A stretch of 64,000 bases of DNA from Rhyacichthys aspro (GCA_036850595.1 CM072165.1:12484609-12548608), one strand, 5' to 3'; positions 37,016 through 49,892 are shown, counted from the first letter of the stretch. Numbers and translations: made by a program. The notes: generated from the letters alone by a model not told the origin.

Positions 37016-38119
37016 TAATCACACATTAAGGAAGACGAATTTAGCGTAAAGGCCCGGGGGTAGGCTGGTGTTTGTGAGAGTTGTGTGAAAGAGCAGTAGA
37101 GCCTGACAGAAATTGTGAGTCACAACTGGACCAGACGGATGCAAGCGGACACATGAGCCCAGTTCTGGAAGACTCAAAAGTGTGGCTCTGGGAAAAGGCA
37201 TACAGGAAAAGAAAAAGAAAAAAAATAGGCCATCAACTCTGAAGATGCATTATGAGATTAATTTCTAACCCTTGTTTTTAGTTCTGAAACTGAAAGGTGA
37301 GGAAAAATAAAGGTTCAGCCCAATCTGTTGATGGTAGCAAAAGTAAGTGTGCCTTTTATGCTAACAAGCAGCTTTGCAAAGTGATATCCTGTTTAAAAAT
37401 GTTCGTGGTAGGCACTTAAGGTTATCTTGTCTGACAATTGGGCAGTTAACAGACTTAGAGGGAAAGCAACTCTCCAACTCGTTATAATTTCTTTATTTTG
37501 AGAGTATCTTAAAAGTTAAAGGTAGGTTGGATTTATTTATATGTCAAGAGGGTGCAAAGGTCTCGAATCTGTTGGTAAATGGCACAGTTTACTGTATTTG
37601 ATGGGTTATTGTGCTGATCTGAGTAGGAATCTTGAAGGAAGGCAAGTTTAAAATATGAATCATTTAGCACAAGCATTCAGAAGCATGTGATCATATGATA
37701 TACGACACTGACGAAGAAATTTTTCTCAAAATGGGAAGCCATTTAAAAATTAAACCTCGAAAGATCAAGGTTAAAAAATGATATGTGTGTGAATAAATTC
37801 AATCTTAAAAGAAAAGACATCTGATTCATTCTTGGTGCAGTGGAAATTTGGGCTAAACTGCTTTGAAACTTGTTGAGTTCATGGCTGTTTGCATTTACCG
37901 ATAAACTGTCAATTGTCCATAAGGTACTCTGTATAAATCTTGAATCAGAAATGTTTCTCCACCAACTCCAAGAAGAAAAAGGAGAAAATAAATTAAAAAA
38001 GTTCAAACTGTTACTTCAAAATACGAATTTCAGTGTGCAGAAAGAACGACGACGAAAAGAGAAACGAGATTCGAAAATGATAGATGGGGCCATAATGGAA
38101 CACTTTCCCGTCTGACAGC

Positions 38120-38690
38120 ATTGAACTCTTCTTCATTTGCCTTAACACGCTTTATCTCAAGAACCCCGGGATTAAACGACAGCCACACAGTTGAGAAAAC
38201 CGGACCAGCGCCATCTCACACGCTCTCAAGCCCCATGATGCCTTTCACCGAGGGTCACGCTCTCTGTCCTGATGAAATATGGCCAATGTCGGCTGTGTCA
38301 ACGGGATCGCGTCCGCGCTGTGATTATAGGAATAACGGTCCCCGGAGCGTTCCACAAACCGAGTTCTAATCACGGCCGCCTTGTCATCAGCCGTGAGAAT
38401 GACACACACCGAGACCAAGTGATGCGTCTGGTAAGTGACGGATGATTAGCACTGCTTTGCATATTTGCCGCGGCAATAAATGGGTGGGGGTAGGGAGGAG
38501 ACTGAGGGCATTGTGAGGTGTCTTGTTAGGTGTCATTGATGGCTCAGGTCATTATTTACACCAGGCTTGACATGTGACGAGACAGGGGCCATTAATATAA
38601 CTGCTCGGGGCTGTTTACATAGCCAGGAAACTGCCTGCTCAAGGAATATTTCATTTTTTCACCTTCAATTACATGTGTTCCCATCCCGTT
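38120..38690. promoter_or_regulatory. Candidate conserved non-coding element
   Basis: A long repeat-poor segment with GGATTA, GATTAGCACTG, TTTGCAT and a second half rich in TCATTA and ATTTACA motifs. By eye it has only two substitutions relative to copy B (62009-62580). The 82-codon frame at 38121-38369 is open in both copies but has no recognisable domain and starts within the conserved block. Confidence 0.4.
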
Positions 38691-39079
38691 CAAAATAGGA
38701 ATTGTTCATGTATTTAAAGCAAAAGCGCAGTATTTGATAAATGTGGTATTTTTTTATTCCCTAAACAAAACACAATGTGTAGGATTTTCCAAGCATTGAT
38801 TCAAAACAGCACAAACTCTGATGTAAACTGCTTTATTTATCATAAGTCTCCCACAATTATGTTTAGTGAAAATGATTTTTAGGCTGGATTACAAAAAAAT
38901 AAAAAATGCTGTCATATATAACACATATCCTCTGTCATTGCTCCTGTTCTTTTCACAAAAATATGCATTTATTTTTGACGTAATGGTGGATTTTCTCTTG
39001 CAAAACACTCCAGCCGATTAAGATTTATGAAGTTCACTTTCTACCACAGAATAAAGGTGTCCCTGTATAATCTATAAAG

Positions 39080-39480
39080 TATCCAACTCTCTCTTGTCCA
39101 TCTCTCCGTATTCAAACAAACCTGAACGCCAACGTCTGCGATTTCCCCCCACTGTAAACACGCTCTTATCGTCCGACTCGGCTGAAGCCTCTCCATTGTT
39201 TATCTCCTGCGCTGGTAATGGGACAGAGTAATTTCTCATTTGTAACAATATCAAAAAGCAATTACAAGGCTGTGACTAAAAGCCACCGAACAATGTCCGC
39301 CATCAATCATCGGGGAGGAAGGAGGCAGCCAGCGTGGAGACATTTCAACCCGCTCATTTCCCTTGCCTCTTGCTCTGGTGTTTTTTGCTCAGCTGAACCT
39401 GGCCTCGGTTCTTGGCTGCTCATGCACCAGTGAAAGGGCAAAAGCCTGTTGCAGATAGCCGGGCTAATTATTAGTCTTAG
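39080..39480. promoter_or_regulatory. Candidate conserved non-coding element
   Basis: A repeat-poor block with ATTGTTTATC, GTAATTTCTC, CAATTACAAGG and GGCTAATTATTAG homeodomain- and forkhead-like cores. I see no difference from copy B up to 39433. There copy A reads gggcaaaagcctgttg while copy B has a (GTT)n stretch. Confidence 0.4.
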
Positions 39481-40300
39481 TTATAAAGTTAAAGCGCCGT
39501 CATTCCGATTCAACTTGTCCACCTGAGAAATGTTACCGTTTATTTTCCGGAAGGCAGTGATGAGCTATACGTTTCTTTGATAACAATCGCTCGAGGTGCC
39601 ATTTCCCATCTTCTATTGACTTTCTGTTGTTAAATGAACCCCATCTCCTCCAAATCTGAATATTAAATGAACGTTGGAATAGACTGGGACCACCTCGGGC
39701 GAGTATCGACACCTGCCTTTTCATATTCAACCTGTACATAGTATTTAACCTTTTACATCCAGACACACATAAAATGTATGGGCGCCTGCACGTTAGCTCT
39801 GACTTTGAAAAGGTCAGCTTTCATAACCAGGGGCGTCATTTATAAAGATTGTACACGCACAAAATTAGACCGTTTTCCATGAAAAAGATGAGATCCATAA
39901 AAGTCAAAGTGAAACTGCGCATAATCATAAACCAACTACGGTGACCCATGCGACAAGGTGAACTGAAGTGACAAATTAATGCTCTGTGTGCGCCAGATAC
40001 GATTTTATACTATATCCTCCTCTAAACAGTGTTAGGAAATGCACACTTTTTTGACTAATTCACTTTGCTTCCCTTTTCTCTCTTTGTTATTGTCATTTTT
40101 TTTTTTTGTAAACAGATGTACTACGCTCTTGAATAGACACTTTCTCAGTATTTCCAGCAGCTATCTATAACAACATCTTAAGTTCGTCTTGTTTTTTCAC
40201 AGATGACTTCTATGCTTTTTGGCGATTTTTTACAGTTCCAGTCACTACAAACGATAACACAAGTCATGATGAAGAACTAGATCTTTAAGAACACGTAAAG

Positions 40301-40698
40301 CAGTGGTGTCAAACTCAAAGTGGTGAGGGGCCGCAAAAGTTACTAAGAATCCTTTCAGGGGCCGAAGATGGTGACATTTGGAAGCTTTTATTAAATGTTG
40401 AATGTTGGATTTCATCTTCATTAGAGTCTTACAGAAGTTATCACACAAACAATAATTTCCTTCCTGGTTTTCGTTTGATTTGAACAGGTTTTAGTCCGAT
40501 TTAAACAGGATTTAGATGTATTTTTGTCAGATTTGAACAGATTTTATTTTTGTAGCAAAAATTGAATCCATCTAAAACATCTTCAAATCCAATTAAAACC
40601 TAGTACCTAAAATATCGCCTACTAAATGTATCGAAGGGCCACATAATACTTTGCAAAGGGCCGCATTTGGCCCCCCGACCTTGAGTTTGACATGTGTG
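40301..40698. mobile_element. hAT-type MITE with perfect 8-bp target duplication
   Basis: Starts CAGTGGTGTCAAACTCAAAG and ends ccttgagtttgacatgtgtg, so the ends are inverted repeats sharing TGTCAAACTCAA. Both sides carry acgtaaag (40293-40300 and 40699-40706), a perfect 8-base target duplication. Inside, the GGGGCCGC ends, the 'tttttgtagcaaaaattga' phrase and a short run of 21-bp-like units mark it as the same family as 18195-18658, inserted in the opposite orientation. There is no transposase. Confidence 0.88.
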
Positions 40699-40706
40699 AC
40701 GTAAAG

Positions 40707-42570
40707 GATGGATGAATAAAGCCTTACACATTATCCATTGATCCGAAAAGTGCCCTAATGATTCTCAATCCAAGGTTGATCCCTGACGAATCCTTGGTTC
40801 AGTTTGTTGAATAAATATGATCATACTTCTGATGAATTTCTGCAAATGTTTCACACCAGGCTGTTTTGTTCGAGTCAAATTCTGTCAGAAACTCATTCTT
40901 CTTCGACAAAACTGAGATGTGACGTCTGCATGTACATTCAGTCTCTCAATCTATCCCCAGTCTTTCTTCCTTTGACATTTTCTTCAGCCCAGGGCAAGTA
41001 TCGGCAGCTCATTTCCCATTCTTTCCCATCTGAACTCTCGCAGGCCTGCACTGTACAAGCCTGAGGGAACGGTGGGGAACGGGGGGAGGAATGTGACGGA
41101 GGAACAGAAAGGTAGACAAGCGCGAGAGGGCATATGGAGGTTGACCTTTGGGGAATGTGCATCGGAGTGGACGGGGCAGGTGTGTCCTGTGTCAGCGACA
41201 GTGCTTCATGCCATTAGCGCTGGTCAGGAGGTGACAGCGGTGAACACAAGGACATGCGCCGCCCTAAAGGAAGGTCAGTCCTTTACATACACAGACCTCA
41301 TATGTAGCGTTATGAAAAGGCCTCGCTTGGAAAACCTCCTCTCACCTTATCCCCGTCTGCGCTGATGACTATTTGATGAGATTTGATGCCGGTGCATTGC
41401 GAGTATTATCAAAGCTGGCAAGGGCATCCATGCATTTTAATGTCCTGTCTCTTTCCTACGGTGCTTTACGGCTCCTTCGCCTTCGCCCGACCCCCCTTTC
41501 CCACCTTTTTTTTTTTCAATTTCTATTGAACAAAGAAAGACAGAAGGATTACGCTGATAAATTCGACAAAGACAAGCTGAAAGACTTAGTCAGAGGGCAG
41601 AGGAGTGAATCAGCATGTGTTAGAGAGGTTTCACACTTGTATGTCTAAGTGAGGTTATATTTGTTCATGTTTTTTTTTTTTTTTTTATAACCAATCATTT
41701 TGAAGTCTTAGATGCTGTCACTTGACATTTCAAGTTGCAAATTTAGCTGCGGGAGAGCACATCATGTCTGCAAACATGACCTAAAGATCTTAGCGAAAAA
41801 AAACGAGATTTATTGTTGTCTTGCTGACTCTGAAGACACTGTCATATAACAAGGCGAGATTTGAAGACAAAACTTGAGTCGATGACATTTGTGATGTTTC
41901 TGTGAGTAAAACCTGTCAGTACAAGGCAGAAACTGGGGTAAAAGGGTGGAAATAGAGTCGCTGTGAGGATAAAGACATGACGTAGATTCTTATAACCTGA
42001 CAACTTTGGGATCTAATGTAATTCATGATAATATAACGCCACTTCCCTGTGTTTCTACAACCTACCCCCACAACAGCATGTTTTGACAGATTGTTGGATT
42101 CTTGGGAGCAGTTTTGAAACAGCAGAATTATTCTCTGACGGGATCCATTCATGCAAACAATAAAAACAAGTGATATAATCCTTGTATTATGCTAAATTTG
42201 CAGTAAAAGAGAAAATAAGATGATGCTTTTGAGTAAACACCAGTTCTAAGACTTTTTTGATGTGAGGAAAAACCAAAGCAATTCTGCACCAAAATGAAAA
42301 GAAAAAAAAAAAAAAACATACAAAGCAGTGGGCTTATAGTAACTTCAAAAGAAAACATTTCAAATAGCAAACAGCCAGATAATAGTTTTTTACATCTCAA
42401 ATCCATCAATAACTTGTCTGGAGTCGTTTCAGCAAAAGAAGACTATATTAAACTTTTTTTTCTCCCTATTTCACTTGTGTTTCCTTCCAGTTGTTCAAGC
42501 TAAACTCATGCAAGGATGCTTGTGCTAGAGGTTCAGAGGTCAACAAACACACTTGGAACACACTGAACAA
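40707..42570. other. Non-coding
   Basis: Contains a GC-balanced part (40990-41500), poly-T at 41500-41516 and 41670-41687, and AT-rich sequence with poly-A near 42301. No gene recognised. Confidence 0.4.
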
Positions 42571-42765
42571 CACACCAACATATTTCATGCTAAAATGGTT
42601 GCGCAAATTAAATATCTCTGCCTCTAGATTGTCTTTTGAACAAGTCAGAACCTGGATATGATGAAGCACAGTTGCATGGAAACAGGAATTAGACGCCGGT
42701 GGCATCAATAGGTCCAAGGGCATTGAAGGTGAGAAGGTCAACTCCATTAAGTTAGGGTTCAAGAC
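42571..42765 (-). repeat. Imperfect repeat, copy 1
   Basis: The stretch 'atatttcatgctaaaatgg' to 'ctctgcctctagattg' at about 42580-42640 recurs with changes at 43345-43410. Further right, 'ggtggcatcaataggtc' (about 42699-42715) recurs at about 43981-43997. On the minus strand both copies read NLEAEIFNL then MKY(V/A)G, so the similarity is visible at protein level too, but the frames are short and broken. I do not recognise the family. Confidence 0.5.
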
Positions 42766-43334
42766 CTTTTGTTTTTTTTAACAGAACAGGTCCACATCTG
42801 GAGCAAGCCTGATAAGATAAAAGATGGCAAAAGGCAGGTACTTTAAATGAATACCTGGTTCATGATTGGATTTATTATCTGTGAGTAACAATCCAAAGAG
42901 GAATGCCATTTTGTTGCTATGTTGCTATGGCGTCAAACCTAAAACATCACAAAAAAAATAAATAAAAAAATCAGTGCTACCACATGATGGGCCGGGTCAC
43001 AGATAGTTGGGATACTTTGGATGGAGCAGTGCAAGATGGATTTTTGTGACTTTGTAAACTCACAGATTTAGCGAAAATCCAGCTGCTGTGCAAAATAAGA
43101 ATTTTAATAAATTTTTTAAATGCACATCAAATTTTCTACTGCACTTAATAGGATTTTATTTTATTTTTTTTTTATTTTGAGTTTTGATGAAGGGCCATTC
43201 AGCTGTTCGGCCCATGACATACATTGACACAAGTGATTTTCCACCATTTCCATTAAAGTTTCCGACTTTGGGGCACACTGTATTTTTTTGTCTTCCTCAG
43301 CAGCCTATAGAAAAATGTGACAACACCGCCTAAG

Positions 43335-44040
43335 GCATACCAGCATATTTCATGGTAAACTGCTTGTGCAAATTAAAGATCTCTGCTTCTAGATTGCGGT
43401 CTTTTGTTCCTTTGAAGTGATAAGAATACAAATCTGATTCTGTATAGTCACCCGTTTGCGTTGCGGCATCAGTGCGTCCGTTTGCTTTGGTGCCAGAACG
43501 TGCTTTGTATGTCTCCATCAAAATAAAAGAGATAACGGTGTGTAAAGTCAGCAGCCGATTCCATTTGTAGAGGCTCATTACCGGTGGCCTCTGCCCTCTC
43601 TATCTCTTGCTCAGGCCTCGGGACAGCCTCACTCCCAGGACATTCCTCCACTCTTCCCGCAATTGTCCGATCAATATGCACTTGCTACTTTGTAATTATG
43701 CAATTCATCCTCGCTGCATGCAGTCTACATGCCAATTACCATCGCTACATAGCCATCTCTCTCCATTCCTGCAGTCATTTCCCCATTGTTTGCCCTATTT
43801 CCTTCCCCTTTAAATAATTATCCCCACAGTGGCCACACAAAAGCAGGCCGGCTCACACTCAGTAAATGGCTAATACGCCCATTTAGGGTTATTATTAGTA
43901 AATAAATACCCGTTTGCCTTGGCATGCAGGTGTCACTTAATTAAATAAGAAATAAACAGGATGAATTTTCAAACACTGGGGTGGCATCAATAGGTCAGAG
44001 CATATTTGAAAAGGTCATCTATGCCAAGTCCAATAAGATT
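43335..44040 (-). repeat. Imperfect repeat, copy 2, split by about 570 bases
   Basis: Its first part (43335-43410) and second part (about 43978-44040) match the continuous copy at 42571-42765. Between them lies GC-balanced sequence (43420-43970) with no repeat character. Either an insertion split this copy or the second match is chance. Confidence 0.4.
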
Positions 44041-44044
44041 AAAT

Positions 44045-47000
44045 GATCAAATTAAAATCAAAATCAAAAAATCAACTTTCCATTTGCCTTTTTAATAGAT
44101 TTCTTAACAATTTGAGAAAACTGGATCAAGAATAAAGAAAGATTTTTATTATGCTATTATTGCATCAATAATATTTTCACTACAGAGTGTTTTGCCTGAC
44201 TCAGGATTAAAGTAGAAAGACAAAAACAACATTAGGTACCTAGAGGGAACGTCAACAAGCCTATTTTTTTTTTTAACAAGCAAATCAAATCAAGGCAGAA
44301 AGGCAATCAACATTTTTGGCTTTGTTCCCCTGTGACCCTGTTTTAGAACTCAGTGTTTGTCTGCATCTGAAACATTTTAAAAAGTAATATCAGATTGTCA
44401 GTTTATTAGGAAGATATTCACTTTTGGTAAACAACATGAGCTGTGTTTGTTCTTTTTATCCACAAAATTGACTCAGGCCACATTACTCTTTCAAAGGAAA
44501 AAGCATTAACCTCAAAAGGGCAAATTTAGCAAATGACAACCAACTAATGTGTGTTGAAAATATTACCGATTGACTTGATATTTAACTGCTCTTTAGAGAT
44601 TGTAACATTTATATTATATTAGCTAAACACTACAAGCTTCTGGATTTTTTAGGACTATTTCAGAAGTAACACAAAATGGATGATCAAGAACTTTACTCTG
44701 ATTATTTTCGAACCTCTGCTTCCTCATCAAACACTGTTAAACATATCTTCCTGAGCTTAGTTTACACATTGACAAAGCAGGAAAACTTATTCTTTATTTA
44801 GACAAAGATCCACTGCGGTTATTTATTTGTTATTTAAAAATTTAACTCACGTGTGTGCTTTTATCTTGTTATGTTTGGTCACATGACCCTACAATGTGAC
44901 AGCAATCCTAGCAATGATGTTCTTATTGAACCTTTTTAGCCTTCTTCTTTTGTTTGCTAATGGTAAACAACACAGGAGCCACCTAATTTTAGTAAAACTG
45001 TTTGAAGAGCTATTTGGACCTATCAAGTATTTTTATAAAAAAGAGTTAAGAACATAATTCAGTGACAATTGGCAGACGAAACATGAAGGTAAGTACAGAA
45101 AAGTGCAAAGTACAATGGGAGCTGGCTAAGTAGCATCTGACTGTACAATGTGTCCAATTCACAGCACTTTTATGGATCGGCATAGGTTATCTCCTGTACG
45201 TTTTTCTTTTTCCTTGTTCTTTTTAGTCACACACACACATCACACACACTTTGATGCCTGGTTGAAGACAGGGTTCAAAGCCTCAGCGATTCCGCCGTGC
45301 CGAGAATATCTTCGGAAGTCTTAAAGTAAGATCACCTGTTCGCACCTTTCCCACAGACGCTTAAACAGCAATCTTCAGGATATTAAGGATTGTCAATCTA
45401 ACGAATGATAGATACATTTCCTCACAATTTATTGCATTCAGGTTTTCTTCTCTTCGTTTTTTTTTTTTTTTTTCTTGCAAACCAGGCAGACATCTTTATG
45501 CCCCTTGTAGCCTCAGCTGAAGTGCACCGTTAAATGAGAAAAAGCTGTGAGAAAAGAGAAGTTTAAATGGAAACACACTATAGCTTGTTATCCCTGTTCC
45601 TACCACTTCTTTCCATCTTCCATCATCCCTTCTTCAGTCCTGTCTATGCCCTTCACTTCCACTCACTGTCATCTTAATCCTATGCCGCTATTGTTTATTT
45701 CTAAATGCATATCAATTATAAAGCACATCACTTCATCTTGCCACGGATCACTTTGATTAATTAAACGCCTCGGATTTCACTGTTATCTATTTTAAACATC
45801 CAGCATTATTTAGATGCATATGTTTTGCTTGTATTTATAATACATCAATCAGTGCCATCTTTTTCATTTATTTCTCTAAGTAATGAAAGTGATTAATAGA
45901 TACAGGATCTAACAAGAAATCCTTCAAGTTGAGTGTCAGAGAGAGATGTCCGTGATGGCAGCCATATGCTTAACAGTCACAACTCATTGCATCAGTAAAT
46001 GGGATGTAGAGCCAATGATGAAGACTGGGCAGGAGATATTCAGAAAGACAAAATTGTATCAACGTTTACACTTTTGAGCAAAGGGAGAAGACGGTTAGGA
46101 TTTGATACAGGTAAGTTCAGGTTTATTTGAGCAAACTCTTGAGTTTTCTGGTTCCAAAAGGTGATCTGGTTTTGGTTTTCATCGCCATGGCAACTCCACA
46201 CAGCTACCCCGCTCGGAGCAGATTTTATTCTGGTTTAGAGTCTGCAAAACCAAAGTGGATCAATAGACTGTGAGTAAAGTCACATCAATCTGACGCTGCA
46301 TCAAGGTCTCACCTTTTTTCTTTTTTTTTTCTTTTGGTTTAGAGGATATACTTTATTAAACTATGCACAAAATAATGTAGGTAACATTAAATACACTTTA
46401 TAAGCTTTTTCTGTTTGTTTTTTTTATTATTTTTATTTTTTGCTGCTACAACATTTTTTAATTTTGGTCACACCTATGTTTTATTGAAAAATATTTTTTC
46501 CAACTTTTTACATTTTTAAGCCATTTTTCCTAAATTTTGCATGTTATAATGTCAAAACATGAAATATGAAGCGCGTAACAATGTCCGTGACTTATAGATT
46601 GTACCCTTTAGATGGTGTAGCTGAGATTGTTATTGAGCAGTTAAATATTACTTGACTTTTTTTATTTAGTTCATCTGGGATTTCTCACCTCTCATCCATT
46701 ACAATTTTTTTTTTTTTTTTTTTTTTTTTACCATCAGCAAGAGGGTCTATAGTAACGAAGACAACTCAAAAATCAATAGAAAGATTTGCAGTATCAGAAC
46801 ACACAATTAACTTAGTCCTTTGAAAACACAGCTGAGCGTGCTTCCTTCAGGGGCTTCTATGATAAAGCTCTTTCAAATCACAGCTCAATCTAAGGCTAAT
46901 ACCATTCGACCATCAAAAATGTTGCCTTACTTTCCTTTCCATAACGCAATTTAACGACTTAAGAACCAAACTGTGTCTTTTTCTCCATCCACACTCTTCC

Positions 47001-49035
47001 AACTTCTTCCCTGTCTGCTTTTAATAACTGCTTGGAGTAGCTGCCACACAAGGCACTGGCTTGTCTGGTTGTATTCACAGTATCACCACAATGATGAATC
47101 GCTGCAACATGGAAGGAGTTTGCTGCAAAAGTCTTCAGAGAGGAAGAGGGGAAAAAAAAAGATGATAAAGAATACTCTGCCGGTACAAAACAGCCCTTTC
47201 ATCTCCTTTCCCAAACTTCTACCAGAGTTTCTAACTTTATTCCGGCCGAGTCCACATCAAGATGAATGGTAGTTGACGTCTGTTGACACATTTGACTGGT
47301 TATACCCTCCTAACCCATGGTGAGGTCAGTAAGACAGAGGAGCGCTGTGACTGTGACTACAAACTACAACCGTGTCTAAATGTCTGTATCTAGGACACTG
47401 CATCTGTTCATTGCTTTGAAACATGGGCTAAAGTGGACAGAAGAGAAAGAAACCACATCCAAGAACACTGCGTTACGTTTTTGCATCACTATGTTCCACC
47501 ATTGACATTTTCTGCCAAACTAGTGTTTTCAATCTTAAACTACCTATGCATTGTTTATGATTGAATATTGATCACTGAAAAAATAAAAACATACTTCAGA
47601 TATTCCATACTTAAACCTCATGTAAAAAAATGCATAGCCAAAAGCCGTTTTTTAAATCTTTTCTTCTGATTTTATTATATTTTTTAGAGCATACATAAAA
47701 AATTGACTTTTATTAGACATTAAAAATGGAAATTTATAGCCTGGCCAGTCATACCCATTCAGTTGGCAAAGTTAAATGGGTTTGAGATCCTTCCCTTCAC
47801 TGTGATTACCAGTGATTAGTTCAGTTGGACCAACCAGAATTATGTAAAATGGGTGGCTACACAGATAGTTTAGTTTTATTTTTTATAAGTAAATAAAATA
47901 ATTAAAAAAAAATATTTTCTAAATAATTTATTTTATTTTTTAGGTTATGTACTTCCAGTTGCATTCGGAGGGAGTTCAGACAGCATCAGTTGATATTCAT
48001 CCTTAGAAATCCGAACCACCAAAAACATAAATATTTGTAAAAAGAAGCAACAGAAAAAGAATGGCGGAACAGGCTGGTGTTTTAAATATATGGTCTATCT
48101 GCAGGGGCAACTCTAGATCCCTTTTGCATGGAAAAAAAAAAAAAAATGCTACTTGGGTTCCCGATGAAATCTAACTGTGGCTTAATATCTGAAAAGTGGA
48201 GGGGAAAGAAGCTCACGCAGTGCTAACCACATGTGTGCTCAGATCAGCCAAGAAGCCCCTGGAACCACTTCAGTGCACAGTGAAGTATGAGCATGCCAGA
48301 AAAGACAAAGTGCCATATTTTCATCATCAGGTTTTGCTTCTTGTTTATTCCACTTCTACTACCCAGCATTACTCACACTGGCCTCTAGAATGATATGCAC
48401 AGTAGGGAAAGCCTATAGACAAAGAGAGAGCAACTGAAGCGTAGCACAGAGGTAAAGTACAGCAGCAGTAGGGGGGGTCAGCCTTTTATCTTGAAGCGGA
48501 ATACGTGAAGAATGGTGACTGCACTGTGAGCTGAAGCCTGTTCAATATTTTATCACCGCACAGGAAGGAAGGCATCAAAAGTTAGGATTTTATTTTTGTC
48601 ATTCTGGCTCCTTGACATCCACAAAAGCTGCAAATAATGAGTGTGGGTTGAGCGGAAGATAACATGTCAGGCTTTACTGCTTCATCTTTTATGCCCCTTA
48701 CCTTTACATTCATTCTCACAAGCCCTATGCTGAGGAAGGGAGCCTTGGTGCACTATGTAAACACCAACAAAGACATATTAGATACTGTACAATATAAAGG
48801 TACATGGGTAGAATTAGTCATAGCAAAAGTTCAAGTATGTTTGATTGACAGACATATCATCACAAACGTCTGCAGTTAATGTATAGGTCCATTGGGGTGA
48901 AGAGGTTACCCAGCTCTCAATTTACAGGTTGATCTATGCCTCTAACCTGACAATTGACTTTGTGCTCAGAAAGAGAAAGAGAGCTCGGTCAAAACGAGGA
49001 GCTTGGAATAGAGCTCCTTCTTCTTCTCCACATTG
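44045..49035. other. Non-coding, AT-rich
   Basis: Long AT-rich stretch with many homopolymers, notably 25 T at 46705-46729, and a short cacacacac tract near 45231. A more balanced part lies at 46840-47470. No exon, RNA gene or transposon end could be recognised with confidence. Confidence 0.4.
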
Positions 49036-49049
49036 AGAGGAGTGTCTTT

Positions 49050-49187
49050 TGGAGAACTCCCTATGAAATGTGGAGGCCTCAGGGCAGAACAAAGACAAGC
49101 TGGAAAGACATGTCTATCAGCTGACCTGGGAACACCTTGGAATTTCCCTAAAAGGAGCTGCGGGAAGTGTCTAAGAAGAGGGAAATA
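49050..49187 (+). mobile_element. 3' end of a LINE reverse-transcriptase gene (broken)
   Basis: One plus-strand frame reads DKLERHVYQLTWEHLGISL. This matches in pattern the last residues of fish L2/Rex-type LINE ORF2, whose usual form has a W-x-x-LGI core near its end. The frame then stops and shifts near 49171. Nothing of the reverse-transcriptase core is left. A TA-flanked DNA element starts immediately after it. The family is from memory of the motif. Confidence 0.5.
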
Positions 49188-49892
49188 CAGTGGTTGTTCT
49201 AAAAATAACCCGCAATAGGCGAAATCCACGTAGTCAGCTTTATTTTTTACAATTATTCTATATGTTTTAAGGCTGTAAAACCCCTCACCACACACTTTAT
49301 ACACTTTTCTCAGACAGGCATTAACATTTTCTCACATTTCTCTCTTGTTTAAACACAAACCTTAGCATCATCAACATTGTGGGTTTTGTCGGGAGAAAAC
49401 TTGTAAACATACAGCACTTCAGAGTCACACTGCTAGCGATCGAACATTCATGTAAATTTGGCCGAACGCATTCTGTACTGTACAGGAGACACGGCACGGA
49501 GGAGATTGATTGACAATGGTCTATAGTCCCTTAGCCAATCAGGACGCAGAACACAATGTGCTGGTTCTCCCTTAGCCAATCAGGATGCAGAACACAATGC
49601 GCTGGTTCTCCCTTAGCCAATCAGGACGCAGAACACAATGCACGAGTTCTCCCTTAGCCAATCAGGACACAGAACTCAATGCGCAAGTTCTCCCTTAGCC
49701 AATCAGGATGCAGAACACAATGCGCTGGTTCTCCCTTAGCCAATCAGGACGCAGAACACAATGCACGAGTTCTCCCTTAGCCAATCAGGACGCAGAACAC
49801 AATGCACGTTCATATGCTGTAAAAAAAAGCATGCAAAATTGCACTAAAAAAATCTGGGAACAGTGAGCCACGAAAGGTATGGACACCAACTG
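49188..49892. mobile_element. TA-flanked DNA transposon remnant (Tc1/mariner-pogo-like MITE)
   Basis: The left end is TA|CAGTGGTTG, followed by ttctaaaaataacccgcaat; the right end is ccaactg|TA (49893-49894). Phrases such as 'aataacccgcaataggcg' and 'aacagtgagccacgaaagg' resemble a widespread fish family with CAGTGG...GCGGG ends and TA target sites. The terminal repeats match only over the first bases, because the left end seems to have lost internal sequence. The interior holds the 7 x 41-bp array. There is no transposase. Confidence 0.55.
49529..49810 (+). repeat. 41-bp tandem array, 7 units, each with a CCAATCAG box
   Basis: The phrase ttagccaatcagga (or close variants) starts at 49531, 49572, 49613, 49654, 49695, 49736 and 49777, exactly 41 bases apart each time. 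Unit ends alternate between gcgctggttct- and cacgagttct-type forms, suggesting two-unit duplication steps. AGCCAATCAG is a textbook NF-Y binding site. Whether it binds anything here is inference. Confidence 0.95.

Larger units (their letters stand above)
29023..40115 (+). repeat. Copy A of an approximately 11-kb duplicated segment
   Basis: From gtgacgctgcaaac at 29023 onward this segment matches 53150-64000 in the same orientation. Differences are scattered substitutions and short indels, about 1% or less over most of it by eye. Visible indels include a 19-base loss in copy B near 54030 (matching about 29908-29926), a 13-base gain near 54900, and about 207 extra bases in copy A at 34001-34207. 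The match runs to the end of the window, so its right edge is unknown. No protein gene is recognisable in it: the paired open frames carry mostly amino-acid-changing differences. Confidence 0.97.

Noticed and set aside
39831..39960. CAGGGGCGTCATTTATAAA resembling a hAT terminus (also near 63714 in copy B)
   Set aside because: It looks like the start of a dispersed repeat, but no partner end or target duplication was found, so I did not annotate an element.
49529..49810. CRISPR-like appearance of the 41-bp array
   Set aside because: Repeats are directly head-to-tail with no spacers, and the context is a eukaryotic transposon.
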